A stretch of 64,000 nucleotides of DNA from Sipunculus nudus (GCA_026874595.1 CM049307.1:81010643-81074642), one strand, 5' to 3'. Counted from the stretch's first letter, positions 1 through 14,041 are shown. The notes: a model not told the origin generated them from the letters alone. Translations and numbers: made by a program.

Positions 1-466
1 ATGTGGCCCGTGACGTCATGGTCACATAATCAGCTCGTTTCTTTACGCAGACGGTTAGCCTGGTTATATGGCACCGAAATTACCTTGGCCTTTTTTTACA
101 TTTTAGTGAGAAAAGCTGCAGTTTGAACTGTATTCTCATTCTAGGGATTAATAAGACGCTTTCACCTTGTGGCGGTTTCAAATATTCTTTTCATCTATTC
201 ACGGTCCCTTAATGTACACTTTGCGATATCTTCTTACGAGCGTTTATCTTGTACCTATATCTGTTCAACTTAGGCTTTATGCCTTGTAAACCAACATTTT
301 CATGTTATTAGACTATAACTCGTCGTTACAGCTCGCTATAATATCATTATGAATTAACTGGTGTCAATAATTATACCTGGTTGTCAAATCTCTATGTTAT
401 ACATCTCGATATTCCTTTTTTATATTACTCCATTTAAAAAAAATGTTTTTATTCCTCGCACTTAAA

Positions 467-564
467 ATTATTATTATCTCATCATCATCATTTTAATCAT
501 TATCATTTTAATCATTATCATTTTTATTCTTCTTCTTCTTCTTATTATTATTATTATTATTATT

Positions 565-615
<51 letters not shown>

Positions 616-630
616 ATTATTATTATTATA
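467..630. repeat. ATT/ATC/TCT composite microsatellite
   Basis: A run of ATC, ATT and TTC triplets with small interruptions. It gives low-complexity poly-Ile and poly-Asn frames that are not genes. Confidence 0.9.
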
Positions 631-2719
631 TTTCCACATGATGTATACCTTGCTGTAACTGTGTATAGTGACGACAAGACTGATATTACGTGTATCCCAG
701 GTTTTTACCAGCTCCGCAGTGACGGCGTTCCGCGAATTTTTCTGGCCTCTTCCCGGGTCGGGACGTCGGGTGTGGAAAACAGAACCCTGTATCAGGCCTG
801 TTTACACTTGCTGGGCTGCTTTTTGGCTGCGCTCTGGTCCCCGACGTTCTCCTCTTTGGCGCCAGACAAAGCTTTGCTACATATCTTTTATCAGATTGCT
901 GAAAGACTCGAGCTAGGATTAAGTATAGCCCCTGAAGCAGTGCTGCATGGGTAGTCCGTCCGTCCGTCTGTGCATAAAAGCGCTATCTTGTCACTCTCTG
1001 ATCTTGTCTTATTTATGTATTTCACGGATCGTCTCCTGGACGTTATGGGAAACACAACAGTGTACGCTCAGCGCATGGTCAGAGCGACTGTAGGCAACTA
1101 TATCAGATACCTTCTGATCTCCAAGGTTTACCAGTTGGTTGTTTTCTCTGCTCTCAAATTTCTCGGATTTCTCGGCACCCTCAAGCATTTAACATGTCTT
1201 AATTTTAAACTTTAACAGCATTTATTTAAGTTTTGAGACAATACAGAGGAATTACTTTCTCAAATTAATATGACATTATTTACTCGTGTAACAAATATAA
1301 CAGATAAAAGAACGGCAAATGCATTAGGATGATTGAGAAAAAGTTAAAAACTAATCTACTGAAAACTGTTCTAATGGTTTTTAATTAAGCTAGAAACATC
1401 GCATTAATAACAAAGGTACTTAAATTAAAGTATAAATTTCTGGCTGATTTATTAAATCGTCAAACTTAAATCATCTTACCGTATGCTGAGATCAAACCGA
1501 TGGGGATACACAGTGACAGTCTGACCAACATCAATTATGAAAAATTTCTTAATTTAAGTTTTATATATGTCTTCAGTTCCAATATGCTGGTGAAAATAGT
1601 TTGACCGTTTATATTTTGACCACATTCAACAATTGTTAATTTAGGTTTTCAGGACATCACCAGTGGAAATATACAAGGAGAAAGACATGATCAATTACCT
1701 TATTCAACCCTCAAACAGATTTCAAAGACATTTTGACGGGAACTTTTCAGAACAATCTTTCTTATATTTCTGAGAAAACCTGGTAATTTATCTAAAATAT
1801 TTGTAAACATATATCACCCAGTTACTGGTCGTTTGGTGGCCAGTTAGGTTAAATTATTGGTTGTATGCGAGGTGTATGTTTGGCCGATCTTGGTCCGTTA
1901 GAAGATGAGTTTGGTGATAGGACGATTCGGGTATCTGAGAACCCAGGTCGCTACCGCACAGACTAAACAAAGGTGGCGTCGACTTGCATGTAAACCCCAT
2001 TCCAGGTACGTTCAAAGTCCGCGGGCAGACTTAGTAGGTGATAATGACCAACAGGGACCCAGCGAGTGTTGATAGCAGCACCTACCGGTTCAATCGTGGG
2101 ACATTAGCGAAAACGTTTGAAGGGAGAACATCAGAAAACAGGAAAGCGTCAGCTTGCGGAATTACGACCAAAACAGACTTTTCGACGCCAGAAAATGCAG
2201 GTCCTTTCTGGAGGTGGATTGATTTTTGGCCATGGTCGCCGGATGCGTGGGAAGGCGGACATTGTTTGTCCGTCGTCCGGAGGTGGCGCTCGGTTTCATG
2301 TTAAGAGCGTACGGAAATTATACTTGGTATGCGTCGATACATCGTGTAACTACTGTTCTGGGTCGTAACAGAGGTACTGCGTTGATTCGGCCGGCGCCTC
2401 GCAGACATGGCTGTAAATTTTCACACCATTCTGATATTGTAATGGCGGAGATACGCCCGAAAACTTTATTGGCCCTCCGCCAAAGGGAGCGAAATGCGAA
2501 TTAGGTATACCTTCACAGCCCTGTGAATATATATACCGTATAATAAAGCCGAGGTTGCAAACTCCGTGAACTATTAAACCGGACTTTGGCTGCGTCTGAA
2601 AGGAATTGCGCCTATATAAAAGAAAAAATGGCAAATCTAAAGTGAAAGCCAAAAATAATTATGATTACTGGTTATGAATATATGAATGGAACATTATTGT
2701 TGTTAATTCCACATTCTAT

Positions 2720-3010
2720 CCAAGCCCGAGTCGAATTAAGCCAGTTCGTCTTATAGTTCAAGTCCATATCCTTGCGCTTTTAATCTAAGTCCGAGTCCCT
2801 GAAAATTCGAGTCTTTTTTCATTTTATATAAAATTACCACTAATTCAAGATATCAGTTAATCCATTTATTGTTTGGTTTATTTTTAATTATCTTATGACA
2901 AATTCTGTATCTCCACTAAAAACGTTTCAGCAATTAATGTTTTTACAATGACTTTTCAGTTGTATAGACCTAAGCTAACATTTTAAAGTCTGGACTCGAG
3001 TCCTACATCT
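2720..3010. repeat. GACTC/GAGTC degenerate repeat
   Basis: Clustered words such as CCGAGTC, AAGTCC and GGACTCGAGTCC recur over about 290 bp. The same word set recurs at the far right end of the window (about 63750-63980), so this looks like one interspersed family with an internally repetitive body. No coding potential. Confidence 0.4.
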
Positions 3011-3145
3011 TCCTTATAGAATATGCAAACGAAGTGCATATTATATTAAGAGATATTCATAGGTACACTTACTACAAGCAGTTTCTAAATATGTCACAGA
3101 CATAACAAACGCCGATGTTCCCTTTTTTCGAATAGATAAACAAAT

Positions 3146-3148
<3 letters not shown>

Positions 3149-3186
<38 letters not shown>
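3149..3186. repeat. (AT)n microsatellite
   Basis: Uninterrupted AT dinucleotide run of about 38 bp. Confidence 0.95.
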
Positions 3187-3192
<6 letters not shown>

Positions 3193-4107
3193 CTATTTAT
3201 GCCTATGTATTAAATTTGTTTATTAATATTTAGTTTAGATTCATCTGAACCAGCAGTTTAAATCGATGTATATTTCAAACACAACAAACAGCACAACAAA
3301 CGAATGTTAACTCCAAACAACAGAAATGTCACAGAGACGTTCCCATGAAATATACCAAACAGGTTGGCCGAGGGGCCCCCGCATCTTTTAGCTTAGGTGG
3401 TCTCGTTATACTAAGAAAAATAGCTCGACATCTGGGTCCGTGTAAACTTGTAAGTTAAGTGTATACAGTGAACGCGGGATATAGATATACACACGTCAAC
3501 GCTTGCTACAGTCCACCTGTTCTTTAACTCCAGTTGGCAAATCCATCGGTCCGCGTGCTCAACTCGTGGCTATTTGTCAACAGCATTGCCTGCGTAATAG
3601 GTAAGCTGCACTAGGCAATGAAACAAACTATTAATTGACACAACTTACTGTCAAGAGTATTCAAAACATGAACCGTATAGAACATTTAAGACAGTTGCCA
3701 TCTAGATTATTTAATCATTATCTTTCAGAATATATCAGACACTGACCGTCCAAAATTATTAACACTTCTCCCAGAAAGAATATTTAAGACAACTAGAATA
3801 TAAGAAATTTCTGTTCACAGTAATCAATACCGTCAAGACTAAGCAAGATATATGCGATCTAGAATATACAAGATATGCCGTCCTGAATTTTCCCCGTCCA
3901 GAATCTATAAATCCCTTGCCTGTCCAGGATATTTTAGACATCCACTCCACTGTACTGTCCAGAATATTTGTTTAATTTGAAATAATATTCAATATTTATT
4001 TATTAAAACGAAACCTGCTCTGAAATCCGTGTGCTTCTTTTGTTATTATTTTTTTCAGTTTTTCAGTTTATATGATTTCTTGTGAAACATTTCAAATAAT
4101 AGGAAAG

Positions 4108-4108
<1 letters not shown>

Positions 4109-4170
<62 letters not shown>
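4109..4170. repeat. (AT)n microsatellite
   Basis: AT dinucleotide run of about 60 bp with one early AAAT interruption. Confidence 0.95.
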
Positions 4171-4172
<2 letters not shown>

Positions 4173-5745
4173 TGCATGGCACTGTTGATAGAACTCATTG
4201 GACGATACGTTCGTTTAATATACCGGTAACTTTAATCTCTGGTCCTGTAAAGTTTAAATGTTTATTCTTGTATATATACAAAACATATTTGTATCTCTTT
4301 TTAGAGAAACCATTAAAAACTTTGGAGCGGCAAATTGTTTGGTTGGTAATTATTTTAATTCCGATGTATATAGGTATGATGTACGGCTTCAGGCGTTTGG
4401 CTTTCCGTCTGGCAAATAATTGTAAGAATATCTTCACTCGATAACTTTCCTGAAATTAGAGGGTGTTAGGTATAGTGATTAGAAACATTTGAATTTTAAT
4501 AAACGTCCATATCTAGGTATCTCATACCAAAATTGAATATTGTCCATAACGCGGTGAAAGATGGGACAAGCTCAATATTATTATTGTAGGGAAGACAGTA
4601 AAATTTCGCTCCTGCAGCGGTTTGCACGTTGAATGAATTTTAGAACACATGGTCTTGCATGCATGTTTATGTATGTATTTATGCATTTATATATTGTAGT
4701 ACTCCATAAACAAAGCTATGCAAACCATACAGCTATGATAGGAAAACTTTCTGCAGAATTATTACAGTTTTTTAGTCTAAGAAATAAGTATAACACCTAT
4801 ACGGCATCCCAACATACATGGCTGAAGCCACCGGAATTCACTAGAAAACATTTTAGTTCAGTAAGAAAATGACAGACGGCTCTGAATGTATTGGAAGATT
4901 TATATGCGGATGGATAAGGTAATTTTTACATCAATATTTGAGTCAAACTATTTTTAGTGGTCCTCTGTCAAAACTTTTTTAAAAATTTACCTTTAGGCAC
5001 AATGTATGCCATAGGTCAGATTTGCACCTGATATTTATTTTTGACCTTGACCTTATTGAATGTTTCTTATTATCGCTCAGTTGTGGGTGTCTGAGGGGGT
5101 GGGGGCTTTCAGGGATCGTTTGGTGATCGTTAAAATCTAGTTTCATAACATATTCTAAACGTGACCTAATAACATAGAACATTTTCTATGTTCTTACATA
5201 CAGTATCCTTGTTATTTATGAGTCTGACTTTGCATGGAATTATGATGATCCATATATTATATAACCTTGCGGTTAACTATCAGTGTAAGGATTTGGGAAT
5301 CATTGTTAAATAATTGATTTTTTATATGTGTGTGTGTGGGGGGGGGGGGGTGCTGTATAGATGAACTTGTCTTATTTTATAGATAAGGTTTCGACCCTTG
5401 GTCAGAACGCTCGTACCCTTCTGCGTGACGTCACACACCTGCTCCTGCAATTCAGCTTTGTCCAGATACAGTTAAAATTAACCCATTAAGGGAAAGTAGT
5501 TTAGATTTCCAACATAACAGACCTCTTTTTTTCAGTTGTCATTTCAAACAGGAAATACAGTGATGCTACAAATCAGTTCATAAACAAAACTAAAACACAT
5601 GATATCAAGTCTTTCTATTTACATTTATTATACAATACCAAAATCAACTCATCCAGTTTTATGTGAACAAGAATGTGTATGCTTTCATTTATACATTAAA
5701 ACAAAATACTTACTTTCAATGTAATAAATAATTAAATATGTTGCT

Positions 5746-5754
5746 AATATATAC

Positions 5755-5788
<34 letters not shown>
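5746..5788. repeat. (AT)n microsatellite
   Basis: AT dinucleotide run with an ATAC-containing left edge. Confidence 0.9.
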
Positions 5789-5792
<4 letters not shown>

Positions 5793-6231
5793 TTATAAGG
5801 CAACATATATATCTGCAGGACATAAAAAACACCTTTATACTGATCTTGTATCTTTAAACTGACTTTGTCGGTAAGTTATTTTTTCCGAATATACACTAAT
5901 ATCAGTAAACTATCATTATGTAATAACTTAACTTTAGTTAAATTGTCTCGACTATTGTTACAACATCATTTTACACAAGATCGTGTTTTATATAAAACTT
6001 GACGCACCGTTATAATTTAGGTACAAATATCTAGGATTTGAATGTTCATAACAAAATGTAATTAATGTTTAATGAGACAATAAAGTTACACAACATATTC
6101 TCTGAAATTCGCTGGATTCTTTCAGAAAGCAATATCAGTATATAAAAAATCTATTTTTAGTTTTGTGTATTAATATATCTGCTAATTAAACATTGTATTG
6201 GGAAACTCATTAGTTAACAGTCCATAAAATG

Positions 6232-6232
6232 G

Positions 6233-6277
<45 letters not shown>
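6232..6277. repeat. (AT)n microsatellite
   Basis: AT dinucleotide run of about 45 bp with one TACAT interruption. Confidence 0.9.
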
Positions 6278-6279
<2 letters not shown>

Positions 6280-7034
6280 ATTATATAATTTCAAAACAAT
6301 AAAGATTGATTCTCAATACCACCTGATAATTACTTACTTTAAGAGAGACGAATTTTCCGTGTATGAAGAAATGTATTTGAGCAAATTATTTAAGAATCTG
6401 TTTTTAGATGTATATTCGGAGCATTTACGATAAATCTAGTCTTGATGGGATTAAACTACGGCACCTCCCGTTTTACTAATTAAGTACCTCATTTAACTCA
6501 CTTTAACGTGAAGCTGGTCACGTGACCAAAATGACACTTGTTCACAGGAGGATATCGAGTAATTTCATACCCGAGCGCCTGCTTCCGCAAGCGAATACAC
6601 CAGCGGGCTAATGAACCCCTGTACATGGACTCTACACATATTACACTTAGTTTACGGCAAATAAAATTTACACATATAAATAATTTCAAAACAACACTTT
6701 TATCGTATCAACAAACATAAACACCAAAAGGTCCTGTACAATGTACATGCATATTAATTATGTACATATGAAAAGGAAGAGAGATAATTAACAATATACA
6801 GACTGTAGAAGTCCCGACCGGCTGTGGGTGGGAGCTTGGCACCTTGTATGTCTTAACTCATGGAAGTCCCACGCGGTCGGCGGGTCCAGGTCTAATTTGC
6901 TGGAAGCAGCAGCCTAGGATGCTGTTCGGTTGCTTCCTGTGAGGTAGATGCTGTTTTGGTGGCCATCGCAGCCATGGCCAGAAGCTGGACAGCATGTTTT
7001 TGCTGCTGGCAGGAGGGCGGTTATAAGGACCACC

Positions 7035-7781
7035 TCAGCACGAGCAGGCACAGCTTGTAATTATTGGATAGCGGATCTGAATCCAGCGGCAAGCTTTAGA
7101 TTTACGACAATGCCACCACAGTAAAGTCTTAGTACTTGAGTCGCTCACTTTGCACGACATCCCTGGCGGAACCGAACACGATCGTCTGCTGTAGCAACTT
7201 CCTTCGCGTATCCACCGCGGCCAGAACCTCAATCCCAAATCCCGCCATTTATAAAGCACAGGGCAATAACTATACGCCCAAAGATAAAGTTGTATTTTCC
7301 GTCGCGCGTGGCGGCTGATTTTACTCCGCAGACGACGACTGTCGTACATATTTACCGTAAACAATCCACGAAACGCATCCGGCATTTGCCTGCGGCGGAA
7401 AGCCCGTCCATTCTTAAAATGATACACTAATGTCCCGTTAGGGTGTAAGAGACCTTCCAATGGCCGCACGGTAGACATAAATGTTGGATCATAATGTTTA
7501 CCAAGTATCGTTCTTAGCGTTACTGGGTCTAAGTCCTTCACACCAGGCAATAAGTGTTTATCTGTTGGGTATTTAGGTGGTCTGACCGGTAACTCATCTG
7601 AGGGGGACGGCCTTATGTCTCTGAACCTCGGGGGTAATTTCGCACGGAACTGCATTTTAAACAAAGTCGGGTCTACCTCGTGGAGTTCTCTGCTGGTGAC
7701 GGGCTTTAAACATACTATCAACAGTGCTACAAGTCCTGCGAGGCACAAGCGATGAGCTGCGATAGTCCTGCAAGTCTCCAT
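7035..7781 (-). CDS. nog: Noggin, secreted BMP antagonist (single exon)
   Basis: A 248-residue protein encoded by one exon, as noggin genes usually are. Residues 1-30 form a signal peptide with a hydrophobic core (LAGLVALLIVCL). Residues 56-65 read IRPSPSDELP, matching the N-terminal clip that in vertebrate noggin wraps around the BMP receptor-binding surface. GKHYDPTFM (94-102) is another family block. A basic stretch with HARRK, the probable heparan-sulphate site, precedes the C-terminal cystine knot (YCPVLYKW, LGLRFWPRW, GSCYSRRSCSVP, final CACSC). The mature part has nine cysteines, the usual odd number that leaves one for the inter-subunit disulphide. A glycosylation sequon lies at Asn115. 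The start is GCCATGG with an in-frame TAA 21 bases upstream. The product should be a secreted homodimer that sequesters BMPs. The acidic middle region of vertebrate noggin is replaced by a short different segment. Confidence 0.96.
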   Translation of the reverse strand: METCRTIAAHRLCLAGLVALLIVCLKPVTSRELHEVDPTLFKMQFRAKLPPRFRDIRPSPSDELPVRPPKYPTDKHLLPGVKDLDPVTLRTILGKHYDPTFMSTVRPLEGLLHPNGTLVYHFKNGRAFRRRQMPDAFRGLFTVNMYDSRRLRSKISRHARRKIQLYLWAYSYCPVLYKWRDLGLRFWPRWIREGSCYSRRSCSVPPGMSCKVSDSSTKTLLWWHCRKSKACRWIQIRYPIITSCACSC

Positions 7782-7880
7782 GGCTATCTTTGTTAAAAAT
7801 TACCTTAATAAAACTTTATCACAAATCCCAATATAAATCCAACCTCACTATTCCTCCTATGTTGCAGTATGACCGACGAT

Positions 7881-7888
7881 CCTTTATA
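7881..7888 (-). promoter_or_regulatory. Candidate TATA box of noggin
   Basis: Reads TATAAAGG on the minus strand, about 100 bases before the ATG. Transcription would begin near 7850-7858 and leave a 5' UTR of roughly 70-80 bases. The position and sequence fit, but no initiator was confirmed. Confidence 0.45.
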
Positions 7889-9135
7889 AATAAGTATAAG
7901 ATGTCCGCTGCTACTCTTTAATGAAATAACTTTCACACTTCATTAGACATCATTTGCGGCATGTAACAACTACATTAACGTCATAGTATTAATAAATAGC
8001 GTCTCACATGACGTTGGGTGCGTCATTTACGACAGTACAGTGGAATATCTTGCAGATTTTCGAAGCCCCGACGATCTATATCCATTAAAATCCAGTAGAA
8101 AACGTTTCTGTTCACGTCTTGCGGTTTAGCCTAGTAATGGTCCTCACATCACACGCCTCATTTGGCAGATTATACAAATACCACCTTGCGGTTAGGCTGG
8201 CCAAAGATAGCCGGGTATTTGAGCACGTCCCCTCACCAAGTCCTGATGTTTATCTTTCTCTGTACCATTGATAGGGTATGTGAGAAAGAAGACCTACCAA
8301 GGAAAGCCGCCCCTGTATAATAACTAGCCCACCTCGGTGTGGCCCCCCGTGCAATCACAGCACACCAGGAAAATACCTGTCCAATGGTACGCGTTCGTTG
8401 ATTTGCCCTTCAAGAGTTAGTACAGTCGCTTCCCAGCTAGTGAGTCTTTGTTGGGGGCAGCAAGCTCGCCGCCACGGAGTCTAGACGCCCGCTCTCTACT
8501 CATTTGAACATCCCACGTTCATTTGTCAAGCCGGTGGACTCATTCATATGTATAAACTCGACGTGTAATAAGACAATACAACGGTCACACGCGTGAGCTC
8601 TCGCTACAGATTTGCTATAACTGTTACTGAGGCCTCCCCCTTTCGTGCTCCCAATGAGATATTCAATGGTTTATATATCCCATCGGTAGGCGTCCTTTGA
8701 ACGGACGGTGAGCTTTTAACTATAGGGATATTAATCTTCTATTGCTGGGTAAATAAGGCTGTGTTGACAGTGATTAGGCGGGAATTAATTAGATTATTAC
8801 ACGCTTCGCGCCGTTTCTAGATTGGCTCCGCGCTTTTCGTGGCCCGATCGCTGGAGAAAGCGGCAACCTTAACAACTGGGGGTCGGAAATCAAATTAACG
8901 AGCTTTAGAAACGGGTTACAAGCACCAATCAAACTCGAAATCGTGTCCAGAAAGGGGACTATGAGCTCTGGTCAGAGGAAATGCGAAAGCTACCTGACCA
9001 AAGAATAGGAGCACACCACCAACCCACTATACACCGTTAACTTTGTTATAGTAGCTACTCCGGCTAACAGTCCCCCCCACACACACACACACACGCACGC
9101 AACATACATGGAAATGCCAATACATCTCTGTCTAT

Positions 9136-9138
<3 letters not shown>

Positions 9139-9200
<62 letters not shown>
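9139..9200. repeat. (AT)n microsatellite
   Basis: AT dinucleotide run of about 60 bp with one ATAC interruption. Confidence 0.95.
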
Positions 9201-9201
<1 letters not shown>

Positions 9202-10090
9202 ACGTAATAATTTTTTTGATGTACTTGTGTGGTAATATAGTCTTTTATACATTAAAATACCTGTTTTAACTTTAAAGCATAAAAACATTTAAATATTATA
9301 TATAATATATATATTTATATGTATCATAGCACTAATAAACCCATGGAGTTGTATTTTAAATTAGTTTTTGGATTGAGAGACAGGAAAAGATAAAGAGATT
9401 ACTGAATTTTGTAGTTTTATAATCACATTGCCAAAACTCTGCGTAAAAAAAGTAAATGTCTTTGTTTGTCATAACTTCAAATGAGTGACGATAACTGTTT
9501 TTGTTTGTCATAACTTCCAATGAGTGCTGATAACTTCTAATGAATGTATCAAAAAGTACAAGAACACAAGATATACTTTGATATGATTAAGCGATTGATT
9601 TCAAAACTGTTAAGCTTTTTTTTATTCATTAAAAACAAGAAATAGAGTTCCGTTAATTGATTTACACAAGTATTAACATTAATTAAATTAACTTTACACA
9701 TCAGGCTTATTCATTAACCATAAGGGTAGCACCTTCCTAATCTCTGCTGAATTACGGTCTTCTTTGTATTTACAGTTGTCTAGATACCATTAAAGATTGT
9801 CTTTCTTTTAACGCTATTAACCTCATCGCATTAATGTGGCACTTGAGTCTTATTAAATGTTGTAATATTAATTTGTTTGTACTGAGAGAGAGACACCTTT
9901 TGTTTCAGGTACTTAATGCAAATGCATGGAGCGTGGAATCGTTGAGGCGTAGTTAATTGATTATGTCTATGTGCATACAGTGTTTAGTGTAACGGGATTA
10001 TTGGCCACACGCTAATGAATACTGTTCATCTCAGTATTTTGTATCCGCACTGAATCTCATTGGACGTGGACACTGGCTTTATAAGATGCA

Positions 10091-10091
10091 T

Positions 10092-10125
<34 letters not shown>

Positions 10126-10298
10126 CAATTTGTATATATACAATTATACAATTTATATATATATATACAATTTATATATATACAATTTATATATATATGT
10201 ACAATTTATATATATACAATTTATATATATATGTACAATTTATATATATATATGTACAATTTATATATATGTTCAATTTATATATATATAAACAATTT
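10091..10298. repeat. AT-rich minisatellite with ACAATTTATAT units
   Basis: AT dinucleotide blocks are separated at fairly regular steps of about 20-30 bp by a conserved ACAATTT spacer, giving at least eight units. This is a higher-order array rather than a plain dinucleotide run. Confidence 0.8.
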
Positions 10299-13200
10299 TA
10301 ATATCTAGAGTAAAATCTATTTGTAATATTATGTGAAGAAGTTACTTTGCATTAAATCTACTTAAATATTAGTCGATTTATTGTATTTTCTCACAAGTTA
10401 AGGTTGATCAACAGGTGTATCAGAAAGCTATATAGCTATTTGGTTTCTTCGTTGTCTTAGTGAAAAATTTACCAGTTTTTGCCATATACACGAAAACTCT
10501 TGAAAATCGTCCAAAGTTTAAGCTCAGGTGAACGATAGACATTCATTTTATTTTTAAGTTATCCAAGTCATTAAAAATGTTGTCTTTATATAAAATAAAT
10601 GCACTGTTGTTTAAATAAAATGGAATATCAGTGACTATATAGTTTGTAAAAAACTTCAATGCAATGCTAGCGTTTATTCAAGATATAATAATGTAGGTAC
10701 ATAATATATATTTTCATGTGTGTGTGTAATAACAAAATAAAATTTGCCGAGAATGCCCAGATATAAAATTCATGTATCACCAATTTTCATCCTTTAGTTT
10801 ATATTAAAGGGCTATAGCATATTTTAATGTATCATTTATCAAGAGCATTTACCGTTCTAATCTGCATTTATGGTTTTATACACTATAGTAAACATACTTG
10901 CACATATACACTATTTAGTGCAGATTTGAAAATGTATCAACACCTGCATACTTTATAAATATCCTTTGCATGTGGTTATGGGATTGGAAAGAGCGTACGA
11001 GAGAATCATATATTATCACGTGACTCCGTGTCGTCCGGTTCGCTGGCCTCGTATTCAGCGCTGTGCCTCGCGCGTGCGCCTCCATATTGAAATGTACAAG
11101 TCTGGGTCGAAGGCTATAGGCATTTGTAAGTTTCCCAGCTTAGTTTCGCAGTGCAGTCGAAGGTCGGGGTACGCATGTATAATAAGAATGTACCTGTTGT
11201 GTACTGGTATTTATACATATGTTACGTATTCACTGTCACACATCATTTGGAATTGTTTGAATAAATCTCCACCGGCAGGCCTGCAGGCTAAGACTTGCAG
11301 TGAAATGGTCAAAATGTTGTCACTTTTATAGCAAAAGGTCGCTTAGGTGAATGACTATTGTGATGCAAGATTACCATAATATCCTTAATCAAATAAATCA
11401 CAACATGCAGTACTCAATAGGATACACTTTTATTATGATTAGTCCAACATTTGTAATAAATCCTTCCTTGGTACAAGAGATATACCTGTCTTAATAGTGC
11501 CGAATTTAACCACCAGGTAAAAGCACTGATATGTATACTTTCTCTAGGTATCTGGCAAATAAATACAGTTTACAGAGTACCGGAAATTCTGATTATCAGA
11601 CTATTTAATAAAAAAAAGTTATGCTTCAGAGATAACAAATCCATAACTTTACTGAGATATCTTGTGCACAAACGAACAAACAGAGACCCGGCATAGTAGA
11701 CAAATATATTAGTTGGATGGCAAAAATTGTACTGACATAGAGGTTGCATATATGACTAAGAATATGAACTTATCTAACGTGTTCGCACTGATATAAGAAA
11801 AAGTTCTGAATACCGAATATATATAGTCTTTCCTGCCATCGGGTATCCACAGATATGCAGATATGTAATTTTTATATATTCTAGCACATTAGATTTTTTT
11901 TTTTTTTGGGGGGGGGGGGCGTTTGTTTTATTTCTCTTCTCGCTATTGATTCATTCTGTCTTAAAAGCCTAAGTTCAGGTGATATACATATGGTAGGCGG
12001 GGCTTAATTTTTCCTGTATGTTAGTTATGAACTCTGAGTGAATATAGGAAGCATTTAACCCAGTGAAGCCGAAACGATGTATGGTCAAACTCAATGCGTG
12101 ATAATTGTAAGAATGTTTTCAGTAAACCAGACAGTGTTTTATTGTGAATCTTTACATCTAGTATACTCATATAACCCTGTGTCGACAGTTGAAATGTCAT
12201 TCAAATCTCATCCACATTTAGTTTTCTTTTCTTTTTTTTTTTACCATTTTTAATTTATAGAATGGCATGAACTCTCCAGGCTTTGTTCCAGTTTGTTTTC
12301 GTTAATTTATGCATTCTCTCGCTAACACATAAAAAGAGTTATATATAAAGTTCATCGGCTCCATCTGGCGGAGAACCTGTAAACATATAACAGTAGCTTG
12401 TTTAAGTTTCCGGAAGTAAGATGTACTAGTTTTGTTTTTTTTTTTTTGGCAAATGGTCTTCGAGAGCGGACGTACAGCCAGTGTTAAAAAAAGCATTTTT
12501 ATGAAATAAATAAACTTAGAATGGCGCCATGCAGTTGAGCTCATATCTACCCCAACTCTAAAGTCTTTATTGGGAATTACACATGTAACTTTTGTCTTTA
12601 TTTTCCTTTACCACCTTTCTGACAAACCATGAAGTTTTTTTTAATTGCTTTAGTTTTGCGTAATCCTGCTAACATGTAGATAAACAAAAAAACATACATC
12701 GCTGGAAACTCAATATTGCAAGTCACGTAGATTAGCGAAGTACTTTTTCCTGCAAGTTAAGCAGTAACAATTGTGTTATTATCATCTTGTCCCCTGATCA
12801 TATGAATTTTTATCGAAAATATGTTTTTAAGAGGAAATAAATAATAGATTGCTTCTTGCATTGATTTCTGAGACAGAAATACCTGCCTTAACCGTCAGCT
12901 TTTCAAGAATAACTACAGAGCCTCTAACTTTTTGGTAACGCCATGCCGGAGCGTTCGTACTGATTTCAGTTCGTGGATTTCCCTGTTTCTGCATATACAT
13001 ATTGCAGCTTCGAAGTGTGTTGAGTTTTAATTGTCTCCGAGCAGATACAGGTAGCCGCTGAAATGTGATTGCCTTATTTGATTTTCATGCGTACTCTGGT
13101 TCCCACTGTATCCTCGGCCAAGCGGGATCTGGCCAGTGCTTTTAAAGTGATTGTGGAACCAGTCTGTTTTTCATGACATCACGCACGCAGATACCTGCTC

Positions 13201-14005
13201 TCATATTAATTCACTCACTGTAAGCCCATTGATCAAACTGCATTCAACCTACCCACAAACACACCAGGGGGAAACTCAGGTCAAAATATGTTCGAAACTA
13301 AACATAACGGGGAGATCTCATAATACCGCCAAAACTAAAAATTCAATCATTCAGAATTCTTTCATAACTTAATATTTTATGTCGACTTAATCGGAAAATG
13401 TCATTGAAGGCAATGAAGAAAGTATGAAGACATACTGCACACACCCACAAGACGTGGGCATTTACATAATTGTTATTATTTTTAATTATTCAATTTATAT
13501 ATTTACAAAACTTACCATATTATTCTGTTCCCGTATATGGATTAGTTTTTAATTATTTATTTCTTTTCTAAATTCTCATCTGAGTATACACAGCCTAACT
13601 TTATGAGAATAGCGGTGACGTCGCAGCAAGATACATGTAATTGGCAGTTGAAGTACAGTTTTCTGTATGACTGTCGGCAGGACTCGAAGTAGGCCCTTTC
13701 ACTCCACATCGTACTGAGTCGTTCATGCATGGCTGGGATGATAAGGTAGAAAATGAAATAAACTTTAGATAAAAAGAAAAGTCAATTTGTGCAGTACATT
13801 ATTTATTATTCACAAATATAGAAAATATCACAGGTGTTGCAAATGTATACAGATGTAACAAAGGCAGGTATTGATGTTCTTGAAAGTATCCAGTATTAAG
13901 ACAATTCTTGTTCCGACATAGTTTGTTTAAATGGTTTCAACAGTGTAGCTTTCGTCCGCCATATACTTAAGGATTTTTGAGTTGTCTCTCAAACTATTTT
14001 AACAA

Positions 14006-14041
<36 letters not shown>

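Larger units (their letters stand above)
1..7034. other. Intergenic region downstream of noggin
   Basis: No gene could be supported here. The stretch holds a composite ATT/TCT microsatellite (467-630), several AT dinucleotide arrays, an imperfect G run near 5338-5350, and a stretch of GACTC-type repeats at 2720-3010. Short open frames at 661-1215 and 2038-2652 have no recognisable domain, no splice context and no homology I can name. The 3' UTR of noggin must lie in 6400-7034, but I could not place a convincing polyadenylation signal. Confidence 0.5.

Noticed and set aside
661..1215. Overlapping plus-strand open frames
   Set aside because: Short, mutually overlapping in different frames, no homology recognised.
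2038..2652. Cluster of short open frames on both strands
   Set aside because: Locally higher GC lengthens chance frames; no domain and no consistent frame.
10060..10308. Open frames of repeated Ile-Tyr residues over AT arrays (also 9064-9288 and 47287-47520)
   Set aside because: Direct translations of AT microsatellites.
10966..11331. 121-residue plus-strand open frame
   Set aside because: No recognisable domain, low-complexity-free but with no splice or promoter context; length is possible by chance.
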